Shown piece by piece: positions 54,597-64,000 of a DNA stretch of 64,000 nt (positions are counted from its first letter, which is position 1; every line of letters begins with the position of its first letter). The position numbers were made by a program, and so were the translations under genes. Source of the stretch: Iris pallida (lineage: Eukaryota; Streptophyta; Magnoliopsida; Asparagales; Iridaceae); contig JANAVB010015615.1 of assembly GCA_029216955.1 (NCBI GenBank), forward strand, positions 62,001-126,000, given 5' to 3'. The notes under the pieces were generated by a model. That model was not told the origin of the DNA and did no database searches. It saw only the letters and a list, made by a program, of their open reading frames with translations.

Positions 54597-55318
54597 GTCG
54601 TTAATAATGCAATTACTACATCCAGTGTCTACTAGTCCTAGGCATTTTACCTGATAGTCTTTTATTCTTACGAGACATCTAACTTTCAATATCTTTAGAC
54701 TTTTTGAATTGCATATCTGGACACAGTTTTGAGTTTGTACAGTTTTTTTTACTAGTTACTTTTTGTTGTTCTATTATTTATATCTTGTTATTTACTAGTC
54801 TTAAATCATCTTCTAAGTTTTCTACTCTTTTTCTTAGTATTTTATATTATTTTATGCAACATTCTTGAAATTTTTTGGATACTTTGTCTATAATCTGAGT
54901 TTTTTTTATGCATTATAATTAATACATCCTTCTAGGTAATATTTTTTTACATTTAGCTCTTCTGTCGTTTCTAGGGTACTATTTACATTGATAACACATG
55001 TTATACTATCAGTTCCTATGTTTATTTTCCATTCATATAAGCAGTCTTCTAAGCTGCTAGAGCTAGTTTCTACTAGGTCAAACTCTTCTATTTCTTCAAG
55101 CCACCCTTATATGTCATGTCCATTTATAAATTCTTCATCTTTATGTCACTATTATTTCTTTCATGTAATGTTTGATCTTCTAAAGAAATAATAGAATAAA
55201 TAGATTCAGTATCAAATACAGTTTCATCTATATTAATTAGGTCTTCATTAGTACATTTTACTAATGTGTTATTTCTATCATATTTATTTATTCTTTTAGA
55301 ACAAGTTATACTCAGGTG
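54597..55318 (-). pseudogene. Endogenous Caulimoviridae relic: upstream polyprotein and protease start
   Basis: The minus-strand frame ending at the insertion holds the protease active site LVDTGCSNC (about 54640-54610), cut by LTR-B four residues later. Upstream, 55318-54700 is AT-rich coding-like sequence with several stops; I see no clear coat-protein zinc finger. Order and orientation agree with the 49736-51202 part, so both belong to one copy. The right edge is cut by the SIRE element at 55319. Confidence 0.7.
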
Positions 55319-56391
55319 TGTTGGCCCATTGGTCATGGTCAAACCTGATTTAAAAAATTGATTAAACTCTGTCTCGATATAAATGCAAGTCAATTCAGAT
55401 GTTTACCTACGACGTTTTGGACACTGCTCAAAGATGGATATCTACTATGTTCAAGCGAAGCAGTTAATCTGCCATTCAGAATGTATTTCCTTCAAAGCAA
55501 TGTAATTTTTCATTTTATTGAGTCTAGGAATACATTGTATACCAAGTCGTACTGGCAAGTAGGCTGTCCGGAATCATTTTTCAAAATTACCCTATCCTTT
55601 TAAAAATGACCTATATTTTTGAAAAATATCCTTTTTACAAAAAGCTTCTGAAGGACTTTTCAAAAAGCCAAAATAATTTTTCTCAAAATCAACTGGCAGA
55701 ACCCTAGCAGAACTCGACCTGAGTTCGGCCAGAAATCGGCCAAGTTGAACGTTATATGAACGTTTGATTTTGAACTTGGTCTTCCTTCAATTGCGGTTTG
55801 TTACAAAGAGTTTTGTCCGAATTCTGCCCGAATTCTGTCTTTAGAAAAACTATAAATAGAGAAGGATTTCGATCATTTCAAATCACCAATTCACTTTCAA
55901 TCTCTTCTCTTCTAAAGCTTACATTTCTTCCAAAGAGTTCTAAAAAGCTTCCATTTTTAAATTTCAAGCCAGTTACAATCCTCTAGTCGATTTGCCAGTA
56001 CGGTACGGTCTAGAAGTTTCAGAGCGATTGTAATCAGAGGCTTGATTGAAGATACAACTCTTCAAAATTGAAGTTGGTCGAGTTTTTCATATCAAAGATC
56101 GCGTCTGTAGAAGTTGCAAGGACTTCGTATGAAAACTTGCAGAATTTTCCAATAGTGGATTCCACTGGAAGATAGAGTTCTTCTAACTGGACTAGTCCTC
56201 ACAAGAGGAAAACCAGTATAAATCTTGGTGTTTGCGTTTGCCTTCTGATCACTCTTTCATTTCTGTCATTTACTTTATGATTATTATTATATCTGTGATA
56301 ACTGCTAACGAGATTTTTAATTAACAATATTCCGCTGCCTACTCTATTTACCCCCCTCTAGAGTATTTTGCTTTACGATTTCGTTCCTACA
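55319..56391 (+). repeat. 5' LTR of SIRE element 4
   Basis: 1073 bp, TGTTGGCCCATTGG...TTCGTTCCTACA. A TATA box is at 55851-55857 (CTATAAATAGAG). Upstream lies CTGAGTTCGGCCAGAAATC (about 55730), similar to the palindromes in the other copia LTRs. Confidence 0.9.
55851..55857 (+). promoter_or_regulatory. TATA box in SIRE 5' LTR
   Basis: CTATAAATAGAG, 540 bp before the LTR end. Transcription probably starts about 30 bp further on. Confidence 0.7.
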
Positions 56392-56393
56392 AT

Positions 56394-56406
56394 TGGTATC
56401 AAAGCG
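56394..56406 (+). promoter_or_regulatory. Primer binding site of SIRE element 4
   Basis: TGGTATCAAAGCG two bases after the LTR. It is a diverged initiator-methionine tRNA site. Confidence 0.8.
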
Positions 56407-56474
56407 GGTTATACAGGTAAAACAAGGTAAAATTGCAATTATATTCAATTTTTATATAGATCACAGCATTACAC

Positions 56475-58315
56475 ATGGCAACTGTAAAATTCACAAGTAA
56501 AGGCCAAGCCACAAACAGACCTCCACTATTTGACGGCACAAACTACACTTATTGGAAAATACGTATGAGTTTCTTTCTGAAATCTCTTGATTTTGACTTA
56601 TGGTCTGTAGTTATTGATGGCTGTAAAAAGCCTCCTCGTAATGTTGATGGTGTTTTAGTTGAAAAACCCTATGACAAATATACAGAGGAAGAAAAAAAGG
56701 CCAATCTTGACGCACGTGCTATTAACGCTCTATTTTGTGCTTTAGACAGAACTGAATTCAACAGGGTGTCTACCTGCACAACATCAAACGAAGTGTGAAA
56801 ACTTCTCGAAGTAACCCATGAAGGAACAACACAAGTCAAGAAGTCAAAGATCAGGAGACTTACTCAGGAGTACGAGGCGTTCAAAATGAAGCCAAGTGAA
56901 TCAATCACTCAGATGTTTATAAGATTCTTGGATATTGTAAATCCTCTGTCTTCATTAGGCAAGGATTACAGTAACCATGAGAATATTCGCAAACTTTTAC
57001 GAGCCCTTACAAAGAACTGGATTCCAAAGACTATAGCAATTATTGAAGGAAACGACCTTTCAACAATGTCTCTGGAAACACTCATGGGTAAGCTACTCAC
57101 TCACGAGTTAGAACTTCAAGACTTTGAAGATGCTACGCCAAAGGAGAAGTCGATCGCTCTCAAGGCTCAACATAGAAGAACCATCAAAGATGATTCTGAC
57201 GACAGCGACTCCGACTCTGAAGATCGAGCTCTTCTAGTAAGAAAATTCAAGAAGTTTATGAGATTTAACAAGAGAACAAAAGACAGCAAAGACAACAACA
57301 ACAACAACGAGAAAGATCATATTTGCTACGAATGCAAGAAGAAAGGACATATGAAGAAAGATTGTCCCACAGCATCATCATAAAAAAAAGCAGCAAATAT
57401 GACAAAGCCTACCTGAAGAAATCTACATCAAGAAAGTATGCCAACACAAGCATATGGCATGAAAGTGAAGCCAACGACTCAGAAGACGAACAATCAGATG
57501 ACGCTGTAAATGTATGCTTGATGGCTTGTGATCAGGTAATCACTAATCCTCTATTTGATCCTTATGATGATTTTACCTTTGAGCAACTAGAAGAGGCTTT
57601 CAGTGACCTGCTAAATGATTATAGGAAATTTCGTAGTAAATATGAAACCTCTAAGAAGGTACTCAAAGAGTACAAAGGTGAAATAGGAAGACTTACCGAC
57701 CAATTAGATCATGTTAGAAATAATGACTCTTCAAATGAGTCTGGTGAGCTTTCTTCTATTGAATTGTTGTTACACGAGACTGTTAAGCTATCCGAAGAAA
57801 AAGACCAAACTATCATCCAGTTAAAGGAAGACCTATCTAAGGATAGAAAGAGTCTACAGTGTGCACAGGTCAGATTAGAATCACTCACATCTGACTATAC
57901 TAGATTATATGATACTTCCAAAAAGTTGGAAATTAGTTTAGGAAAATGGCCTGAAGTTGCTTCTTCCTATTCCAACACGTGTCAATTACCGAATCATCGG
58001 AACACGCCCAACACTGTCAGACCAAACCATACCAAAACTATGCCCAAGAAGACAAATAGGCATGCATTCTTCTATACTAGAAAACCAAAACCTACCAATC
58101 ATGCACCTCACACTACTTTCAACACTCAACATGCTAAATGTCATTATTGTGGCCTCATTGATCATATATCTTCTGCATGTAGAATCAGAAAGTTAGTAGA
58201 TTTAAATATTTATGTATGGATACCAAAAACTAACCAGTCAGGACCCTACAAGAAATGGGTACCAAGAGTTTCATCTGCAAATTGTTTTGTAGGTGGGATG
58301 CCCTTCACATGCTAG
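56475..58315 (+). pseudogene. SIRE gag with two zinc knuckles
   Basis: MATVKFTSKGQATNRPPLFDGTNY-type start, gag helices (KPYDKYTEEEKKANLDARAI), then TGA at about 56796 where Trp is expected. It resumes from 56886 (SESITQMFIRFLDIVN). The first zinc knuckle, CYECKKKGHMKKDC, is near 57325-57370. A one-base shift follows near 57380, and the rest (57384-58315) carries a coiled coil (LKEYKGEIGRLTDQLDHVRN) and a second knuckle CHYCGLIDHISSAC. A long coiled-coil gag with two knuckles is usual for SIRE/Maximus elements. Confidence 0.85.
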
Positions 58316-59847
58316 GAGCAAATGGATCCTCGACAGCGGTTGCTCACAACACATGATCGGTGACGCTTCACTATTTGTAAAACTGTCGAAGAAGAATAAA
58401 GAAGGATATGTCTCCTTCGGTAATAATTTAAGAGGGTACATAATCGGTATCAGTGACATTGGTAAGGCTCCCTATCCAGTGATTAAAGATGTATGTAGTT
58501 ACTGAGTTAAAACATAATCTGCTCAGCATAAGCCATTTAGCTGATCATGGTTATGGTATTAACTTTGTCAAAGATAAATGTACTATAGTTGATAGTTCAA
58601 TTGGTAATACTATATTTCAAGGTATTAGGGAAGACAACATATATGTTTTCTATTTGTTGGAAGATGCTAACAAAGCAGGTAGATATTTGATGGCCAAAAG
58701 CATCGAGAGTCAACTATGGCATATGAGATTCGGCCATGCAAACATAGATACAATTTCAAGATTATCTACAAAGAAGTTGGTACGCGGCTTACCGGACATT
58801 TCTTTCAAGAAGGATACGGTATGTAGTGAATGTGAAAAGAACAAAGCTACCAAATCCGCATTCAAATCCAAGAACGCTGTAAGTACCACTAGACCTTTAC
58901 AATGTTGTATATGGACTTATTTGGACCCAGTAGAATTACTAGTCTAGGTGGTAATTTATATGCATTTTTCATTATAGATGATTTCTCTAGATATACATGG
59001 GTTTATTTTCTTGCACGCAAGAACGATACATTATCAGAATTCGTCACCTTTTACAAGAAAGTACAGAATGAAAAAGGGTTCATGATTACTCGCATTCGTA
59101 GTGATCATGGCGACGAATTTGAGAATGCAAAATTCAAGCAATTTTGTGACACACACGGTTATTTGTATGAATTCTCTTGCCCTAGGACTCTGCAACAAAA
59201 TGGAGTTGTGGAACGTAAGAACATAACTCTATCTGAAATAGCTAGAGTAATGTTAAACCAGTTTAGTCTACCGAGATACTTTTGGGCTGAAGCTGTAAAT
59301 ACAGCATGCTATATTCTTATAGGTTCTAATTCGACCTATATCGAAGAAGACTCCCTATGAACTATGGTTTAATAGAACACCAAATGTTTTATATTTCAAG
59401 ATTTTTGGCTGTAAATATTTTATTCTTAATACTAAAGACAATTTGAGTAAATTTGATGAAAATGCCGATGAAGGTATATTTTTAGGTTATACAGCAAAGA
59501 GTAAAGGATACAGAGTCTTTAACGAAAGAACCATGATCATCGAAGAATCTATCAATGTCAAGTTTGATAAGCTAAATCAACACTTAGACGATGATGACAA
59601 TGAAGACTTAATCACACCAACTACAGCTACTGCAAAACCTTCACACAGAGATACAGAACCATCACATCAAGCAGCAGATGAACCTTCAAGCAAAGAAGCT
59701 GGAACTAGCAATCCTAAGACTACACCAAAAGAGATGAGATTCTTGGCCGATCATCCTAAGGACTTGGTAATTGGTGAGATTACCAAAGGTGTAAGTACTC
59801 GTTCCTCTAATAAAGATATAGCTTCTTGTGTTGCTTTTGTTTCGTAG
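58293..59847 (+). pseudogene. SIRE protease and integrase
   Basis: Protease: WILDSGCSQHM near 58325-58357 (DSG active site), with a stop or shift near 58505. GAG-pre-integrase: LWHMRFGHAN and CSECEKNKATKS (zinc-binding residues). Integrase core: D in YMDLFGP, D in RSDHGDEF and E in QNGVVERKN. Frames change near 58910 and 59345, after which the C-terminal part continues from 59443 with EGIFLGYTAKSKGYRVFN. All catalytic residues survive, but no single open frame does. Confidence 0.85.
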
Positions 59848-61384
59848 TTTGAACCCAAAAATATTGAAGAACATGTAGTGATAATTTTTGGTTAGATTCT
59901 ATACAAGAGGAATTAAACCAATTCGAACGAAATCAAGTTTGGAAACTTGTTTCCAAGACCATCGATCATCCGATCATTGGCACCCGATGGGTATTCCGAA
60001 ATAAACTGAACAAGAATGGTTTAGTGACTTGTAATAAGGCTCGACTCGTAGCTCAAGGATACAATCAAGAAGAAGGTATCGACTACGTTGAGACTTATGC
60101 CCCAGTTGCGAGATTAGAATCCATTCGCATATTATGTGCATTTGTATGTTTTCATAATTTTAAGTTATTTCAAATGGATGTCAAAAGTGCATTTTTAAAT
60201 AGTTTTATAAAAGAAGAAGTTTATGTAGCTCAACCTCCTGGTTTTACTGATTTCAAATTTTCTGAATATGTTTTTAAGTTGAAGAAAGCCTTATACGGTT
60301 TGAAACAAGCCCCTCGTGCTTGGTATGATCGTCTAATTTTTTTATTAATTGATAATGGGTTTTCAAAAGAAAAGGTTGACACTACCTTGTTTATAAAATC
60401 TTTGAACAACAACATTCTTTTGATTCAAGTCTATGTAGATGATATTATCTTTGGATCTACTGATGAATCTTTTTGTCAAGAATTTTTAAAGTGTATGCAG
60501 AATGAGTTTGAGATGAGCATGATGGGAGAGCTGAAATTCTTTCTCGAACTGCAAATCAAACAAACCAACAATGGGACGTTCATAAATCAAGCAAAGTACA
60601 CAAAGGATATATTAAAGAAGTTCGACATGGAAGCAGTCAAGCCACTTAGCACTCCAATGGAGACTTCAACCAAGCTTGATATTGATGAACAAGGCAAACC
60701 TGTCGACATACGTAAGTATCGAGGTATGATCGGTAGCTTACTGTATTTTACTGCTAGTCGACCAGACATTATGTTTAGTGTTTGTCTATGTGCACGCTTT
60801 CAAGCTAATCCTAAGGAACACATCTGTGCGCATTTAAGCGTGTCTTCCGTTACCTTAAAGGCACTTCTTCTGTCAGCATATGGTATCCCAAAACTACGTC
60901 ATTTGACCTAACCGGTTATTCTGATGCTGATTTTGTCGGATACAAAGTAGATAGAAAAAGCACTAGTGGCACATGTCATTTTCTAGGAAAAGCTATAGTC
61001 TCTTGGTTTAGTAAAAAGCAAAATTCGGTTGCATTATCAACAACCGAGGCTGAGTATATCGCCGCAGGACGTTGTTGTGCACAAATTTTGCAGATGAAAC
61101 AAACTTTAGAAGACTATGGATTACATTTTACACACATACCCATTTTCTGTGGCAACACCAGTTCTATTAATTTGACTAAGAATCCAGTATGTCACTCTTG
61201 TACTAAACATATCGAGATTAGACATCACTTTCTTAGAGACCATCAACAAAATGGAGATATAGACCTTGTATACATAGACACACAAAATCAATTAGCTGAC
61301 ATACTCACAAAACCTCTAGCGGAAGATTGTTTCAATTATTTACATCGAGAATTAGGCATTTTAGATGTTAATAATATTAATTAA
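59848..61384 (+). pseudogene. SIRE reverse transcriptase and RNase H
   Basis: The RT start is at about 59890 ([18 protein letters not shown]) after a frame break. The main open frame 60024-60911 carries [42 protein letters not shown] and the active site [11 protein letters not shown] frame change follows near 60830-60870. RNase H then spans about 60905-61384 with GYSDADFVG (Asp), STTEAEYIA (Glu) and NLTKNPVCHSCTKHIEIRHH. The pol stop is at 61384. Confidence 0.88.
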
Positions 61385-61675
61385 TTTTGTTTTATTAATT
61401 ATTTATTCGATACTCAATAACTGTCTTTGAGACAAGCCTAAAAAGAGTCTATCTGTCACCACGACTACGGTCGAAGCGAAGCGGTATTTAAGAGTTCTCC
61501 AGTGAACCTCCGTTAGCTGGGATAGTACTCCTGCAGCTAATCTGAGACAGATGCTGAGTAAAGAATATTAATTTATAAAATAATATTAATTATATTATTT
61601 TGAGATTTAAAATTACTAAACTCTGAATTAAATATTTGAAACGAATTAATAAAAAATATGTGGCCCCATTATTAT

Positions 61676-61768
<93 letters not shown>

Positions 61769-62070
61769 TTATAGCCAGGCAACCCTTGGCGAATTCGGCC
61801 AGAGTTCAGCTGGGTATATATATGTACCAGTCAGAACCCGAGGCCCCCTCTTCTTTATTCTTCCAAACATCATCAAAACAGCAGCAGCCGTGCCCCCTAA
61901 ACCCTAGTTCATCTCCACCTTCTTTCTTCCAATCCACGTGGAGATCTTCGTCCAAACTTTGAATTCGTGCGAAGAATTTCGTCCTCAACAGTATATCCAA
62001 TTCTTGGAAGGTATAATTCCTTCTCTCCTCCACTTTCCAATTGTTAGGGTTTCTAGAATTTTAGTATAGA
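61385..62070 (+). other. SIRE spacer between pol and extra ORF
   Basis: No gene. It contains a short GC-richer part (61435-61560), AT-rich DNA, the TA microsatellite and, near 61790-61815, GAATTCGGCCAGAGTTC. A leader with CCCTAAACCCTAG and a CT-rich stretch precedes the ATG at 62071. Confidence 0.6.
61681..61763. repeat. (TA)n microsatellite
   Basis: About 41 uninterrupted TA units. The Ile-Tyr frame through it is an artefact. Confidence 0.98.
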
Positions 62071-63114
62071 ATGCCTAAGGGATTCAATCCTTTCAAGAGG
62101 AAGAAGTCCCATGCCAGTGAAGATGCATCGTCTTCGGATCCGCATACGGATTCCCTCTTTTCTCCGGTCCAATCGGAGGACAGTGCATCGGACGAGTTTT
62201 ACTTCAAAACTCCCGACCAAGCCCTACTTTGGTATGCCGATTTCATTATTCATACTATTTGTACCGGATCTCCGATCAAATGGACTGTCTTTCCCGACCA
62301 CCATCCTTACTTTGAGGCATTAGGGTTACAACACTTTGTTACTTTATAATTCCTTATAGCTACTAATGCCATTAGACTATTTTACTATAATTTTATGTTA
62401 GACACTTTTACCGCGAGAATACGTGTCGAAGGGATAGATATCGAGTTTACTGATAAAACTTTAGCGAAAATCCTTGGTATTCCAAACGAAGGTGTCCCGC
62501 TCGATGACATCACAGATTTTAATTTCCCAGATGGCACGACTCTCGTTAGTTTCAAGAATGAGCTTTGTGCACCCACACGTGCTCGTCCTGAAAAGTTCAA
62601 GGCTAATAACTTGAACTTGTTTAACTACGAATTACATCGTATCATCTATTCCACTCTACTTGCAAAATCCACTTCCTAAGATGATGTCACTGCACTTGAG
62701 CTTTCTGCTCTATATCACATTCTTAAAGGGATTCCTTTCTCTGCCCCTAAGACTGTCATTCAGATGATGGGTAGATGTCGCAGAAGAGACCGCAACCTTT
62801 CTTATGCGATGATCATCCCATGCATCTTTCAGAGATTCGATATTGACTTATCTACTTGTGCTCTGGACCCTGAGCCCAAGTTCCTCAAACTCTCTCGTCG
62901 CAGCATTGCCACTGTTCCTCCACCTACTGTACCTGCTCCTCCTGAGCCCAAGTTCCTCAAACTCTCTCGTCGCAGCATTGCCACTATTCCTCCACCTACT
63001 GTACCTGCTCCTCCTGTACCTACTCCCACAGCACCTGGTCCTCTTCAGTCTTATCCTATGACCTTTGAGGTTATTCACCAGCATCTGTCAGATTTGCAAT
63101 CATTTTTATGTTGA
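62071..63114 (+). pseudogene. SIRE extra 3' ORF, plant transposon-protein-like domain, two stops
   Basis: A single frame of about 348 codons from ATG 62071 to TGA 63112-63114, interrupted only by TAA at 62347-62349 and 62677-62679. The middle part (IRLFYYNF..., IRVEGIDIEFTDKTLAKILGIP) and the later LSYAMIIPCIFQRFDIDLS fit the 'putative plant transposon protein' domain (Pfam Transposase_32-like) found in many plant retroelement ORFs; I call this by eye. The N-terminus is basic and Ser-rich. The end is Pro-rich and includes a 24-residue duplication. SIRE elements often have an envelope-like ORF here; no signal peptide or membrane helix is visible in this one. Confidence 0.6.
62872..63015. repeat. 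72-bp tandem duplication in the SIRE extra ORF
   Basis: Two units (62872-62943 and 62944-63015), nearly identical and in frame, each encoding EPKFLKLSRRSIATVPPPTV plus PAPP. A third, shorter Pro-rich piece follows. Confidence 0.93.
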
Positions 63115-63942
63115 CACTTCCAGGGAACATGAGTTCCGTGACGTGACTCGGTTCCAGGCTATTACCAACTCCTTCGCCGATCTGAGATTTGTACAAATGG
63201 GTCACTCTGCTAGCTCTCTACCTCGAGACCCTTCTGTTTCTGGCTACTGCATTGATGATGAGGCGGGCGGTCCACTCTCTGTTCCAGCCAGAGAACGCTT
63301 ACGATTGGTATCGTACTTCTGGTGCCACTCCTCATACCTCTGGAGCTGGTACTTCTGGAGCTGGTCCATCTTGACATGCTGGCGCTGCAGCCGATGATGA
63401 TGATGATGAGGATGATGATTTTTGAGATGTTATTCTCGTTGAGACTGATATTTTGTCTTATGTTTACTTGGAAATGCTCCGACATTCCAAGATATTATCA
63501 GTACTCTTATTTTAGTTATGCTATCTGACTTACATAGACAATTTTTTTTATGCCTCAGTTTGGCTTAGTTTATTATTCAGCACTTTATTTGTTTCAGTTT
63601 TATTCTAGCATTATCTTTCTTTATGCTTCATATTAAAACTACCTGTGACAAATACCATGCATGTGTTGTTTTATATATGTCTATTTTATTCCCTATTTAT
63701 ACCATGCCTGTGATGAATGTTCTTATTTTTTTAATTGTGTTTCTTTACTGTTTGTTACTTATGCATTTATTGCGGGGGAGCTTTCTCTTTTGTAATTATT
63801 TTTCTAAGTGACAACGGGGGAGAAATAAGATCTAACATCTTCATGTATACAGGTTATGAACAATTTTTTAATATATTTTTGAATTGATCCAAACTTAGAT
63901 GTTATATTTGCAAGGTTTGTCAATTATCAAAATGGGAGAGAT
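63115..63942 (+). other. SIRE 3' untranslated interior
   Basis: A coding-like tail in another frame (to about 63370, YFWCHSSYLWSW) suggests the extra ORF once extended further. After it comes a GAT repeat (63395-63420), then T-rich DNA with GCGGGGGAGCTTTC and ACGGGGGAGAAATAAG before the LTR. Confidence 0.55.
63930..63942 (+). promoter_or_regulatory. Polypurine tract of SIRE element 4
   Basis: AAAATGGGAGAGAT immediately before TGTTTGCCC. Confidence 0.85.
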
Positions 63943-64000
63943 TGTTTGCCCATTGGTCATGATCAAACCTGATTCTAATAATTGATCAAACTCTGTCTCG
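63943..64000 (+). repeat. 3' LTR of SIRE element 4 (first 58 bp)
   Basis: TGTTTGCCCATTGGTCATGA... aligns with 55319 onward, with a few changes, up to the window end. Confidence 0.92.

Larger units (their letters stand above)
55319..64000 (+). mobile_element. Ty1/copia SIRE-lineage element 4, nearly complete
   Basis: The 5' LTR (55319-56391), primer site, gag, protease, integrase, RT, RNase H, an extra ORF after pol, polypurine tract and the first 58 bp of the 3' LTR (from 63943) are present. SIRE membership rests on RT ([12 protein letters not shown]), RNase H (KHIEIRHHFLRD), gag coiled coil with a second zinc knuckle, and the extra 3' ORF. Several frameshifts and stops break the coding regions. 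It is inserted into the pararetrovirus relic. The right target site is outside the window. Confidence 0.92.

Noticed and set aside
51203..54602. A 5-bp target duplication for LTR-B
   Set aside because: The right flank is GTCGT, but no convincing match is found at 51195-51260; boundary left open.
55124..55393. A 90-codon minus-strand gene
   Set aside because: The frame crosses the boundary between the SIRE LTR (from 55319) and the pararetrovirus relic, so it is chimeric by chance.
61636..61962. Ile-Tyr-rich frame
   Set aside because: Translated TA microsatellite.

Overview
The window is nuclear DNA of a flowering plant. The evidence is an intron-bearing receptor-kinase relic, Ty1/copia and Ty3/gypsy LTR retrotransposons (SIRE, Tork-like and Tat lineages), PIF/Harbinger and pogo-like DNA transposons, a MITE and an integrated Caulimoviridae (pararetrovirus) relic. 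I cannot name the species. I see no tRNA, rRNA or CRISPR array, and no host gene that looks intact. Almost every coding region belongs to a mobile element and most are broken.

Layout. 1-4634: right part of a PIF/Harbinger element (Myb-like ORF1 and transposase, both on the minus strand) ending in a clear terminal inverted repeat with TTA target site. 4638-5086: a TTA-flanked MITE abutting it. 5098-6511: a minus-strand gypsy LTR, followed by AT-rich decayed DNA to 9195. 9196-11510: a fragment of another long LTR holding a 740-bp pogo-like element (10732-11471). 11511-21670: a second copy of the 5098-6511 LTR, split by a Tork-like copia element (11902-20635, minus strand, target site AGTTY). 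That copia is itself split in its 5' LTR by a 3060-bp gypsy-type solo LTR (17505-20564, target site GACAC). 21671-24918: a 5'-truncated plus-strand sister of that copia, abutting a kinase pseudogene (25013-27346). 28046-28925: a 5' LTR and primer site of a third copia. 28922-30245 and 48861-49735: two halves of an LTR-like sequence separated by an 18.6-kb Tat-lineage gypsy element (30246-48855, minus strand, target site GAGCT). 49736-51202 and 54597-55318: minus-strand pararetrovirus relic split inside its protease by a long solo LTR. 55319 to the end: a plus-strand SIRE-lineage copia element, complete except for most of its 3' LTR.

The most interesting unit is the Tat element. Besides gag, protease, RT, archaeal-type RNase H and integrase on the minus strand, it carries a separate plus-strand (antisense) gene between pol and the 3' LTR. 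That gene has its own TATA box, introns, a plant mobile domain (PMD) region, a C-terminal coiled coil and a poly(A) signal. The Tat LTRs also carry TATA boxes on both strands. Repeat structures worth attention are a roughly 25-bp periodic CCGCATG array in the solo LTR, GCGCAT-rich repeats and hairpins in the Tat element, a five-copy CTCAGAGG...GACGTGG array at the pol/antisense-gene boundary, and a GAGTTC/GAACTC palindrome family in the copia LTRs.

None of the retroelement pols reads through intact. Many stop codons fit C-to-T change at CGA or CAG codons, as expected for long-methylated, silenced repeats.
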